Assembly (NCBI RefSeq): GCF_000421145.1
Contig: NZ_ATWH01000003.1
Coordinates: 1-64,000 of the forward strand
Direction: 5' to 3'
From: Glaciibacter superstes DSM 21135
Lineage (GTDB): Bacteria > Actinomycetota > Actinomycetes > Actinomycetales > Microbacteriaceae
Length of the DNA stretch: 64,000 nucleotides
A program made the position numbers and the translations under genes. Positions 20,219-28,406 of the stretch are shown here, in pieces. Under the pieces are notes generated by a model. That model saw nothing but the letters and a program-made list of their open reading frames with translations. It was not told the origin of the DNA and ran no database searches. The stretch's first letter is position 1. The number at the start of each line of letters is the position of its first letter.

Positions 20219-20467
20219 CTATCCGCCGGCGAACGGCGGGAGAACGTCGACATTTCCCGAGATCGGGAAGGCGGCATCTCGGCGAACCACCTTGTCGATG
20301 AGGAACGATCCAGAGGCCAGAACCGTCTGCATCGCCGGGCCGTAGCGTTCTTCGAGAAGCTGCTTCAGAGTGCCCAGGGTTGCCCCCGCGCCCAGTGTCA
20401 GCTGTTCCTCCTCACGACCCGCGGCATCCGCTGCCGCCGCAAAATACCTGATGCGAACGCTTGTCAT
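20219..20467 (-). CDS. moaD: molybdopterin synthase sulfur-carrier subunit
   Basis: An 82-residue ubiquitin-fold protein ending PPFAGG; the terminal Gly-Gly is the site of thiocarboxylation by MoeZ. It starts MTSVRIRYFAAAADAAGREE, matching MoaD. A longer reading frame exists upstream, but it runs through the end of moaA and is not conserved. It is the last gene of the minus-strand operon, 25 bases after moaA, and is convergent with moaE, its partner subunit. Confidence 0.92.
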   Translation of the reverse strand: MTSVRIRYFAAAADAAGREEEQLTLGAGATLGTLKQLLEERYGPAMQTVLASGSFLIDKVVRRDAAFPISGNVDVLPPFAGG

Positions 20468-20492
20468 TTCCGTCACCTCATCCCACGCAATC

Positions 20493-21611
20493 TCATCCAC
20501 CAATGTATGACATCTCAATCTTCTTCCCGCCGGACTGCCGCAGCTCGCGGGTCTTCGCGCTGCGCAAATCTGAGTAACGGTCGCCGCGGTTCCGCCAGAT
20601 CGCTCCCAGCGCCTGGGCGAGTTCGTCATCGGTGCAGCCGGTGCGCATCAGCGCGCGCAGGTCATTGCCCTCCGTAGCGAAGAGGCAGGTGAACAACCGT
20701 CCTTCTGTGGACACCCGCACGCGCGTGCAGGACTGGCAGAACGATCTAGTCACGCTGGAGATCACGCCGATCTCTCCGCCGCCATCGCGATAACGCCAGC
20801 GCACGGACGTCTCACCGTCATAGTTGGGCACGACCTCCTCAAGCGGAAGTTCCGCGTTGATGCGACGGATGACCTCAGAAGACGGCACCACCTCATCCAT
20901 CTTCCAGCCGTTGCTCGAGCCGACGTCCATGAACTCGATGAACCGCAGGATGTATGGTGAGCCCTTGAAATGCCTGGCCATCTGAACGATGTCCTGGTCG
21001 TTCTGGCCCCGCTTGAGCACCATGTTGATCTTGATCGGGCCGAGTCCGACGGCGTGCGCGACATCAATGCCGTTCAGAACCTTCGCGACGGGGAACCGCA
21101 CATCGTTCATGGCCTGGAAGGTGGCTTCGTCGAGCGAGTCGAGCGATACCGTCACCCGCTTGAGACCGGCATCCTTCAGCGCCTGCGCCTTGTATGCGAG
21201 GGCCGATCCATTCGTCGTGAGGGCGATGTCGATCTCGCGTCCGTCTGGCGTGCGCAAGTCAGCGAGCATCGATACGAGTTCTTCCAGGCCTTTTCTCAGG
21301 AGGGGTTCGCCGCCGGTCAGTCGGATTTTCTCCACGCCGTTCGCAATCGCGATCCGCGCGAGTCGGGTGATCTCTTCGAAACTGAGCAGTTCATCGCGCT
21401 GCAAGAACGCGTAGTCCCGGCCGAAGATCTCCTTTGGCATGCAGTACACGCACCGGAAGTTGCACCGGTCGGTGACTGAGATCCTCAGGTCTCGAAGCGG
21501 GCGGTTCAGCGTGTCGACGAACAGTTCCGAATCAATTCCAGCGTGGCCAGTACTGCCTGAGACCGCCGGCAGGATCGGCGGCAGCGCGGAGAGGACGTCG
21601 GACTCGGTCAT
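20493..21611 (-). CDS. moaA: GTP 3',8-cyclase
   Basis: A 372-residue radical-SAM enzyme. The first cluster is Cys50, Cys54 and Cys57 in [25 protein letters not shown] is the SAM-binding GGE motif, and [21 protein letters not shown] supplies the C-terminal cluster that binds GTP. The protein ends in Gly-Gly, required for the activity of this enzyme with MoaC. It performs the first step of Moco synthesis. It lies 57 bases after modC and 25 before moaD on the same strand, so cofactor synthesis and molybdate uptake share a transcript. Confidence 0.96.
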   Translation of the reverse strand: MTESDVLSALPPILPAVSGSTGHAGIDSELFVDTLNRPLRDLRISVTDRCNFRCVYCMPKEIFGRDYAFLQRDELLSFEEITRLARIAIANGVEKIRLTGGEPLLRKGLEELVSMLADLRTPDGREIDIALTTNGSALAYKAQALKDAGLKRVTVSLDSLDEATFQAMNDVRFPVAKVLNGIDVAHAVGLGPIKINMVLKRGQNDQDIVQMARHFKGSPYILRFIEFMDVGSSNGWKMDEVVPSSEVIRRINAELPLEEVVPNYDGETSVRWRYRDGGGEIGVISSVTRSFCQSCTRVRVSTEGRLFTCLFATEGNDLRALMRTGCTDDELAQALGAIWRNRGDRYSDLRSAKTRELRQSGGKKIEMSYIGG

Positions 21612-21668
21612 GTCCTCACACTATGCCGAGCGGATGGGAAGACCAACCGGCCCGAGTCGCGAGGCAGG

Positions 21669-22892
21669 TTACCGGGTGCCCAGGATCGTCACGTCGGCGG
21701 GATCGACGCTGAGCCAGACCTCTGTTCCCTCCTCGAGTCCCAGTTCTGAAACACGCGCCGGGGGCAATTCAACGGTGACGCCCTGGTCATCCGCCAGACG
21801 ACAGGCGATTCCGCCGGAGGACGGTTCGAGAACCGCGATCGTCGATCGCCAACAGTTCGCCGAACCTCGTTCGAGAACAGTGGCTGACGACTCGTCCGGC
21901 GGGTGTGTGGAAAGACGCACCGAAGACGGCCTGAAGATCGCTGCGGCCGGCGTTCCGCGGTCAGCAGCGTCGACGGGCGCGGCATGGGCGTGCGGCGCCT
22001 GCGTCTGGTCACCCGGGACCCGATCTTGAGGGCTCCGTTCATTCGGGTGTGAACCCTCGAACCTCCTGCCGTCTGGGAGGCGCACTCCATCGGCATCCGC
22101 AACGCCGGATACCAAATTGACGCCGGCCAGGGCAGCGGCAAAACGGTTGCGGGGTTGTCCGAGAACGCGGTCTTTCTGGCCTTCGTCGACGATCGTGCCC
22201 TCGTGCAGGATGGCGACCCGGTCGGCCAGCACGATCGCGTCGAGCACATCGTGCGTCACCAACAGTGTCGCGATTCCCTGGTCGGCAAGTCGTTCCCGCA
22301 GCAACCGTCGCATCATGGGCGCCGTCTCCACATCGAGGGCAGCCATCGGTTCGTCCAGGAGAAGCACGTCGGGTCGGGCCGCGAGTGCCCGCGCCAGCGC
22401 CACCCGTTGCTGCTGCCCGCCGGAGAGCTGAGACGGCTTCCGGCCCTCGAATCCGGCCAGGCCGACGGCACCCAGCCAGTCGGCTGCGTCACGCCGTGCC
22501 GCGGTTCGCCCGACACCGGCTGAACGGCGCCCGAACGCGATATTGTCCAGCGAGTCGAGATGCGGGAACAACAGCGGATCCTGGCCGAGCAGCCCCACTC
22601 CTCGCTTTTCCGGCACGACGGCAAGCGTTCGGGTTCCCGGTGCCACTCTGGTCAGAGTTCGACCGGCGACCGAAACTGACCCGCTGTGTGGAACGATCAA
22701 CCCGGCGATCGCGGCCAGCATCGTCGACTTTCCTGAGCCGTTCGGGCCGAGCAACGCCAGCACCTCCCCCGGTTCGACGTGAACAGCGGCGTCGAGCGTG
22801 AACTCACCGCGGCGAATGAGCAGGTTCGCCTCGAGTGAGCCAGACACCAGCGAGCCAGACACCGCCGATCCAGACACAGTCCCGCCCGTCAC
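21669..22892 (-). CDS. modC: molybdate ABC transporter ATP-binding protein
   Basis: A 407-residue ATPase. It has GPNGSGKST (Walker A), QLSGGQQQR (signature), VLLLDEPMAALD (Walker B) and a C-terminal region with a TOBE-like regulatory domain ending in VDPADVTILG. It powers molybdate import through ModB. The GTG start overlaps the modB stop by four bases (GTGA). Its first 15 residues come from a three-unit 15-bp repeat (SGSAVSGSLVSGSLE), which is unusual for this family. A proline/alanine-rich insert lies near residues 275-310. The reading frame continues open upstream, but that part is modB in another frame. Confidence 0.95.
   Translation of the reverse strand: MTGGTVSGSAVSGSLVSGSLEANLLIRRGEFTLDAAVHVEPGEVLALLGPNGSGKSTMLAAIAGLIVPHSGSVSVAGRTLTRVAPGTRTLAVVPEKRGVGLLGQDPLLFPHLDSLDNIAFGRRSAGVGRTAARRDAADWLGAVGLAGFEGRKPSQLSGGQQQRVALARALAARPDVLLLDEPMAALDVETAPMMRRLLRERLADQGIATLLVTHDVLDAIVLADRVAILHEGTIVDEGQKDRVLGQPRNRFAAALAGVNLVSGVADADGVRLPDGRRFEGSHPNERSPQDRVPGDQTQAPHAHAAPVDAADRGTPAAAIFRPSSVRLSTHPPDESSATVLERGSANCWRSTIAVLEPSSGGIACRLADDQGVTVELPPARVSELGLEEGTEVWLSVDPADVTILGTR
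22836..22880. repeat. 15-bp in-frame tandem repeat at the start of modC
   Basis: Three imperfect 15-bp units (22836-22850, 22851-22865, 22866-22880) encode three SGS-led pentapeptides at the ModC N-terminus. Confidence 0.8.
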
Positions 22893-23788
22893 AGCGCGAC
22901 ATCCGTTCGCCAGGTGCGCAGGAAAAGCAGGATGACGATGGCGACGACGATCAGGAGCAGCGAGAGGGCGATGGCCGAGTCCTGGCTCACCCCGGCGCCG
23001 TTGAACGCCGTGTAGATGGCCAGGGGCATCGTGCGGGTCACGCCGGCGGCATTGCCGGCGAACAACGCAGTGGCACCGAACTCGCCGATCGCCCTGGCAA
23101 AACAGAGCACTGTTCCGGCCAGCAACCCCGGCATCGCCAGGGGAACGGTGATGCGCCGGAACACCGTCCATCGTGAAGCACCCAGTGTTGCCGCAACCGT
23201 TTCATACTGTGTGCCTGCCGTGCGAAGCGATCCCTCGAGGGTGATCACCAGGAACGGCATCGCCACAAACGCCTGCGCGATGACAACGGCGGCCGTTGTG
23301 AACGGGATACCGAAGCCGAAGCCTACGTCGAGGACACTGCCGATGAGACCGTTGCGACCGAGCAGGTAGAGCAGGGCGATACCACCCACCAGAGGTGGAA
23401 GCACGAGCGGCAGGGTGGTCAGCGCCCGCAGAATACCGGCGATCCTGGGACGACTCCTCGCGATGAGCAACGCGAGCGGGATGCCGAGAACAAGGCAGAT
23501 GATCGTTGCGGTGACCCCGGTTCGCAGCGAAAGCCACAGCGCCTGGACCGCCTCCGGCGAGGTGATCGCTGCAGGGAGCTCTGCCCAGTCCACGCGCCAG
23601 AACAGGCCGATGATCGGCAGGATCAGGAACGCGAGCCCCACGATCGCGAACACCAACAGCGGTCGGGGGATGGTGCCGGCTCGCTGGTTGGTGCCGGCTC
23701 GCTGGGTCTGGCGGGGTTCCATCGTCGTTGGCGGCGCCGACGGTGACGATGCTGTCGGTGACGATGCTGTCGGACGCGACGGGATCAC
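22889..23788 (-). CDS. modB: molybdate ABC transporter permease
   Basis: A 299-residue membrane protein with about six helices and the permease coupling loop (VAATLGASRWTVFRRITVPL). It forms the channel for molybdate with ModC. The GTG start shares GTGA with the modA stop, and its own stop shares GTGA with modC. The first 45 residues are a hydrophilic Ser/Pro/Ala/Gln tail not typical of ModB, encoded by short repeats. MEPRQTQRAG, an internal start about 23 residues in, is an alternative beginning, but the overlap geometry supports the GTG. Confidence 0.93.
   Translation of the reverse strand: MIPSRPTASSPTASSPSAPPTTMEPRQTQRAGTNQRAGTIPRPLLVFAIVGLAFLILPIIGLFWRVDWAELPAAITSPEAVQALWLSLRTGVTATIICLVLGIPLALLIARSRPRIAGILRALTTLPLVLPPLVGGIALLYLLGRNGLIGSVLDVGFGFGIPFTTAAVVIAQAFVAMPFLVITLEGSLRTAGTQYETVAATLGASRWTVFRRITVPLAMPGLLAGTVLCFARAIGEFGATALFAGNAAGVTRTMPLAIYTAFNGAGVSQDSAIALSLLLIVVAIVILLFLRTWRTDVAL
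23671..23770. repeat. two tandem duplications in the 5' part of modB
   Basis: An 18-bp unit occurs twice at 23671-23705 (encodes RAGTNQ-like blocks) and a 15-bp unit occurs twice, exactly, at 23741-23770. Both keep the reading frame. Confidence 0.8.
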
Positions 23789-24600
23789 GGACTTCCGAAA
23801 CCGAAGCTGCCGAGGAGCTTCTGACCGGCGTCGGAGAGCACGAAGTCAACGAACGCCTGTGCCGCTTCCGGGTTTTCGGCACTGGCGGCGACGCCGATCG
23901 TGTAGTTGTTGATCGCCCTCTCTGCGCCCTCGATATCCACGCCGTCAACGGCGCCGGCAGCTGCCGAGACATCGGTCTTGTAGACAAGTCCGGCATCGGC
24001 CTCGCCCGCACCGACCTTGGTGAGCACCCCCTTCACGTTCTGTTCCTCGCTGGCCGGCGTCAACGGGATGCCGTCAAGGTCGAGCAGCTCCTGCGATGCT
24101 GCGCCACACGGGACTTCCGGTGCGCACAGCACGACGAGCAGACCGTCGCGAGTCAGGTCGGTCAGGCCGGTGATCTTTTCGGGGTTGTCTGGCGCAATCG
24201 CGATCTGGAGCGTATTAGTCACAAAGATCGAAGAATCGCCGGAGAGTTCACCGGCGCCTGCGACATCCGCCATCGTGCTCTCGTTCGCCGCGGCGAACAC
24301 GTCTGCGCTCGCGCCTTCGATCAACTGAGTCGCCAGCGTGGACGAACCGTCGTAGACGATGGGGTGAACGGTCACCTTCGGATTCTCTGCGGTGAAGGCC
24401 TCGGCGAGTTCGTCGAACGACGCCGTCAGGGATGCCGCGGCGAAAATGGTCAGCTCGCCACTCACCCCGGTTGCCAGGGGCGTGGACTCCGCCAGATCAG
24501 GGTCTTCCGTGCTGCAGCCGCTGATTGCGATGACTGCCGCGACACCGACAACAGTTGCGACAACGCGAGTCAGTTTCTGCTTCACGAGACCCTTGTTCAC
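23785..24600 (-). CDS. modA: molybdate ABC transporter substrate-binding lipoprotein
   Basis: A 271-residue periplasmic-type binding protein anchored as a lipoprotein. A basic start and a hydrophobic stretch end in the lipobox AISGC, and the mature protein continues with TIFAAASLTASFDEL, the ModA opening, and YDGSSTLATQLIEGA, DVFAAANESTM and VYKTDVSAA. It captures molybdate (or tungstate) at the cell surface for ModBC. The start is GTG at 24600, sharing GTGA with the stop of the preceding TOBE gene; a longer frame to 24732 would run through that gene and bury the signal peptide. Confidence 0.94.
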   Translation of the reverse strand: MNKGLVKQKLTRVVATVVGVAAVIAISGCSTEDPDLAESTPLATGVSGELTIFAAASLTASFDELAEAFTAENPKVTVHPIVYDGSSTLATQLIEGASADVFAAANESTMADVAGAGELSGDSSIFVTNTLQIAIAPDNPEKITGLTDLTRDGLLVVLCAPEVPCGAASQELLDLDGIPLTPASEEQNVKGVLTKVGAGEADAGLVYKTDVSAAAGAVDGVDIEGAERAINNYTIGVAASAENPEAAQAFVDFVLSDAGQKLLGSFGFGSP

Positions 24601-25001
24601 TTGTGCTCCCTGGGTACTTCGACGACCACCATGGTGGCTTTCACCGAAGCAACAGCGAGGGAACCGACTTCGAGACGGAGGTCGCGCACCGCTTCGCTGG
24701 ACATCAGCGACACGATCCTGTGCGGCCCGCACTGGATCTCGACCTGCGCCATCACGGTATCGAGCACGATGTCGGTGACCAGCCCGACAAAGCGGTTGCG
24801 CGCACTGCTTCCGACGCCAGACGGATCATCGGGCGCCACGGCGATGGATTTGGCTCGTGCAGCCAGCTCTGCACCGTCGATGACCTGTCGACCGGTGTCG
24901 TCTCGCGCCGAAGCGAGTACTCCTGATCCAACCCAGCGGCGAATCGTGTCGTCGCTGACACCCAGGAGGCTTGCTGCTTCGCTGATCCTGAATTGCGCCA
25001 T
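24597..25001 (-). CDS. HTH plus TOBE-domain molybdopterin-binding/regulatory protein
   Basis: A 134-residue protein. Residues 1-50 form a MerR/excisionase-like helix-turn-helix (FRISEAASLLGVSDDTIRRW). Residues 65-130 form a single TOBE (Mop) domain (SARNRFVGLVTDIVLDTVMA to SVKATMVVVEVP) that binds molybdate-type oxyanions. It is the first gene of the TOBE-modA-modB-modC-moaA-moaD operon and overlaps modA by four bases. The domain pair suggests a compact counterpart of ModE: molybdate sensing and DNA binding in one short chain, plausibly acting at the inverted repeat in the divergent spacer at 25124-25201. That regulatory role is inference. Confidence 0.88.
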   Translation of the reverse strand: MAQFRISEAASLLGVSDDTIRRWVGSGVLASARDDTGRQVIDGAELAARAKSIAVAPDDPSGVGSSARNRFVGLVTDIVLDTVMAQVEIQCGPHRIVSLMSSEAVRDLRLEVGSLAVASVKATMVVVEVPREHK

Positions 25002-25123
25002 GTGCAGGACTCTATCACCGCAGATGCGGTGTCAGCCTGGACTCTGCCCCGCAAATAATGGACCACGCCTGCCAGGGCATTCGCACCGACGGCAGCGGTA
25101 CGCCGCTCTCGAACGTTGCCAAC

Positions 25124-25201
25124 TCAGGAGATCCCGTGGAATGCGCGCTTCCACCCGCAGAAACATGCAGCTGAATGACGCACCGTGACGAGATCTCCTG
25201 A
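25124..25201. promoter_or_regulatory. nested inverted repeats between the mod operon and moeA-moaC
   Basis: Outer arms TCAGGAGATC (25124-25133) and GATCTCCTGA (25192-25201) are perfect. Inside, GTGGAA (25136-25141) and TTCCAC (25149-25154) form a second stem. It sits in the divergent spacer of two molybdenum operons. If moeA is leaderless (TAGAAT at 25235), this is promoter-upstream DNA; if transcription starts further upstream, it would be a folded leader. It does not match the Moco-riboswitch consensus as I know it. Confidence 0.5.
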
Positions 25202-25234
25202 ATAAGCCCCCAGCCAGAGCACTCATTCCGTCAG

Positions 25235-25240
25235 TAGAAT
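25235..25240 (+). promoter_or_regulatory. -10 element, leaderless start of moeA
   Basis: TCAGTAGAAT, with the -10 box TAGAAT ending seven bases before the ATG at 25248. It is nearly identical to the element before mobA (8011-8020). Confidence 0.5.
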
Positions 25241-25247
25241 CGGCAGC

Positions 25248-26525
25248 ATGACAGCAGGTTCGCCGAGCATCTCAGCCGACGAGCACCTCGCCGCCATTCT
25301 CGCCGCAACCAGCATGCTTGCCCCCCAGAGCGTCCCGCTCGATCTGGCACTGGGGCGAGTTCTGGCCTCCGACGTTCTTGCTCAGGTCGATGTGCCATCC
25401 TTCGACAATTCCAGCATGGACGGCTACGCCGTACGACTGGCCGATGTGGCCACCGCGAGCACGGACAACCCGGTCACGCTCGACGTGGTCGCCGATCTGG
25501 CGGCCGGCACCCAGGACGACCCCCTGATCCGTGCAGGACAGTGCGCCCGCATCATGACCGGAGCCCCGACCCCGGGCAATGCCGAGGCGATCGTGCCGAT
25601 CGAAGACACCGACAGGGGCACAGACCGCGTCGTCATTCACGTCGCGCCCGCTCCGGCCGCGTTCATCCGGCGCGCGGGCAGCGATACCCGCGCCGGTGAT
25701 CCCGTGCTCACTGCAGGCATCCGTCTGACCGCTCGCCACCTCGCCGCGGCGGCGGCCAGCGGTTCAGACTCACTCACGGTGCACCTGGCTCCGCGCGTGG
25801 GAATCCTCTCGACCGGCAGTGAGCTGGCTGCCCCGGGTGGCCGGCTGCACCGTGGCCAGATCCACGATTCGAATTCCACCCTGCTCGCGGCCGCCGTCGC
25901 AGAGGCGGGCGGAATTCCTGTCGTACTCGGCCGGGTGGCAGACGACGAAGCAGAATTCCATAGTGTTCTCACCCGGCATGCAGCCGATGTCGATGCCTTC
26001 CTGCTTTCCGGTGGTGTGAGCGTCGGTGCGTACGACGTGGTCAAGGCCGTACTGTCGAAGCTGGGTTCTGTGCAGTTCAGCTCGGTGCGCATGCAGCCGG
26101 GCAAACCGCAGGGATTCGGGCGGTGGAGTGACGGAACCCCGATCTTCGCGCTCCCGGGCAATCCGGTCAGCGCATTCGTCTCGTTCGAGGTCTTCGTACG
26201 CCCGGCGCTGCGTGCCATGCAGGGATATCTGGCGCTGCAGCGACCCGTCACTGTGGCCATTGCCGAGAGTGGATGGTCGTGTCCGCCAGGACGACGCCAG
26301 TACATGCCGGTCACAGTGACCACGGTTGTGTCGCGCGCCGACCTGACGGATGCCGATGGCCCGGATGCCGACGGCCAGCTTCTGGCCCGACCCGCCGCAT
26401 CAGGTGGTTCCGGCTCCCACCTCGCAACCGGGCTGGCAGCGGCAGACGGCCTCGCGATCATCGACGAAACTGTGGACGAGGTGCGCGCGGGCGAGGCGAT
26501 CACTGTCATGCTGGTGGAATCATGA
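25248..26525 (+). CDS. moeA: molybdopterin molybdenumtransferase (canonical)
   Basis: A 425-residue MoeA with the full set of landmarks: SSMDGYAV, TGAPTP, STGSEL, GGVSVGAYD, MQPGKPQGFG, LPGNPVSAF and a C-terminal domain IV. It catalyses insertion of molybdate into adenylyl-molybdopterin made by MogA. It is followed by moaC with an ATGA overlap. Compared with the divergent paralogue at 8999, every catalytic motif is intact here, so this copy is the probable housekeeping enzyme. The ATG directly follows a -10-like box with no room for a ribosome site. Confidence 0.95.
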   Translation: MTAGSPSISADEHLAAILAATSMLAPQSVPLDLALGRVLASDVLAQVDVPSFDNSSMDGYAVRLADVATASTDNPVTLDVVADLAAGTQDDPLIRAGQCARIMTGAPTPGNAEAIVPIEDTDRGTDRVVIHVAPAPAAFIRRAGSDTRAGDPVLTAGIRLTARHLAAAAASGSDSLTVHLAPRVGILSTGSELAAPGGRLHRGQIHDSNSTLLAAAVAEAGGIPVVLGRVADDEAEFHSVLTRHAADVDAFLLSGGVSVGAYDVVKAVLSKLGSVQFSSVRMQPGKPQGFGRWSDGTPIFALPGNPVSAFVSFEVFVRPALRAMQGYLALQRPVTVAIAESGWSCPPGRRQYMPVTVTTVVSRADLTDADGPDADGQLLARPAASGGSGSHLATGLAAADGLAIIDETVDEVRAGEAITVMLVES

Positions 26526-27016
26526 GCGAACAGCCTTTCACCCACCTGAACTCCGCCGGCCAGGCCCACATGGTCGATGTGACCGCCAAAGTGCCCACCG
26601 TGCGCGAAGCGACGGCCACCGGCTTCGTTCGCTGCGGCGCCGAGGTCATCGATGTGCTGCGCTCTGGCACCGCCCCCAAGGGCGATGTGCTCGCCGTTGC
26701 GAGGATCGCCGGAATCCAGGCGGCAAAGCGCACGGCAGAACTTCTCCCGCTCGCACACATCATCGGGGTGCATGGCGCCAGCGTCGACCTCGAGATCGAG
26801 AATGACGGGGTGCGCGTGGTGGCGACCGTGCGCACGGCAGACCGCACCGGCATCGAGATGGAAGCGCGCACCGCCGTTGCCGTCGCTGCACTCGCCATCG
26901 TCGACATGGTCAAGGGCATGGATCAGTCTGTCGAGATCACCGGCATCCGTCTGCTGTCGAAGTCAGGCGGTCGCTCAGGCACCTGGACTGCGGCCGACTG
27001 GCATCCCATCGACTGA
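26522..27016 (+). CDS. moaC: cyclic pyranopterin monophosphate synthase
   Basis: A 164-residue MoaC: FTHLNSAGQAHMVDVTAK at the start, LLPLAHIIGVHGASVDLEI with the active-site histidine, GIEMEARTAVAVAALAIVDM, and KGMDQSVEITGIRLLSKSGG with the catalytic Lys/Asp pair. It rearranges the product of MoaA into cPMP. The ATG overlaps the moeA stop (ATGA), indicating coupled translation. It is convergent with mogA; the 54-base spacer holds a short duplicated TCGAATTGC but no strong hairpin. Confidence 0.96.
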   Translation: MSEQPFTHLNSAGQAHMVDVTAKVPTVREATATGFVRCGAEVIDVLRSGTAPKGDVLAVARIAGIQAAKRTAELLPLAHIIGVHGASVDLEIENDGVRVVATVRTADRTGIEMEARTAVAVAALAIVDMVKGMDQSVEITGIRLLSKSGGRSGTWTAADWHPID

Positions 27017-27070
27017 GCGCAGCCACACTCGCGTCGAATTGCCTCTAGTCGAATTGCCGCTATCGGCGAC

Positions 27071-27577
27071 TCAGTGGTCGGCGCCGTCCAACTGGTCGAT
27101 GAGGTGCGGCACCAGCGGGGCGACGACGGCAAGCCCCTGCTCGACGGCCCGCACAGAGCCGGGCAGGTTGATGACCAGGGCGTTTGGCGGGTCTCCGGCG
27201 ATACCCGCCAGTCCCCTGCCCAGCACGGCCATTCGGCTGTGCTTCTCACCCTCTCGCCGCAGGAGTTCCGCTATGCCAGGCAACTCCCGCACGATCAGGG
27301 GCCTGGTCGCCTCTGGGGTGAGATCCCGCGGACTGACGCCTGTTCCGCCACTCGTGATCACCAGGCGAGCCCCCGAGGCGAGAGCTTCTGTGATCGCAGT
27401 CCGCACGCTCCCGATGCCGTCGGGAACCACTGCCACCGGCCCTACCTCGAACCCCGCTTCCGCAAGCAACTGGGCGGCACGCGGACCAGACTCGTCTGGC
27501 CGTTCGCCCGTCGAGCTCCGATCGGAGACGGTGATGACGCTGGCCGGAATCCGACTGTGCGACTGCGAGTGGCTCAC
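27071..27577 (-). CDS. mogA: molybdopterin adenylyltransferase
   Basis: A 168-residue MogA/MoaB-fold protein. It contains VITVSDRSSTGERPDESGP, LVITSGGTGVSPRDLTPEAT (the molybdopterin-binding loop) and LVINLPGSVRAVEQGL. It adenylates molybdopterin before molybdenum insertion by MoeA. The start is GTG at 27577, preceded by AGAGGAGA; the longer frame upstream overlaps livF and is not conserved. It lies 55 bases downstream of livF on the same strand and has no obvious promoter, so it may be read with the liv transporter genes. Confidence 0.93.
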   Translation of the reverse strand: MSHSQSHSRIPASVITVSDRSSTGERPDESGPRAAQLLAEAGFEVGPVAVVPDGIGSVRTAITEALASGARLVITSGGTGVSPRDLTPEATRPLIVRELPGIAELLRREGEKHSRMAVLGRGLAGIAGDPPNALVINLPGSVRAVEQGLAVVAPLVPHLIDQLDGADH

Positions 27578-27632
27578 CGTGTCTCCTCTGCTTGAGCGGC
27601 TGATTTCTGCTTGAGCGGTTGGTTCCGTGTTC

Positions 27633-28402
<770 letters not shown>

Positions 28403-28406
<4 letters not shown>

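Noticed and set aside
25124..25201. Moco riboswitch
   Set aside because: The position is suggestive, but the conserved Moco-RNA core as I know it is not recognisable; kept only as an undefined inverted-repeat element.
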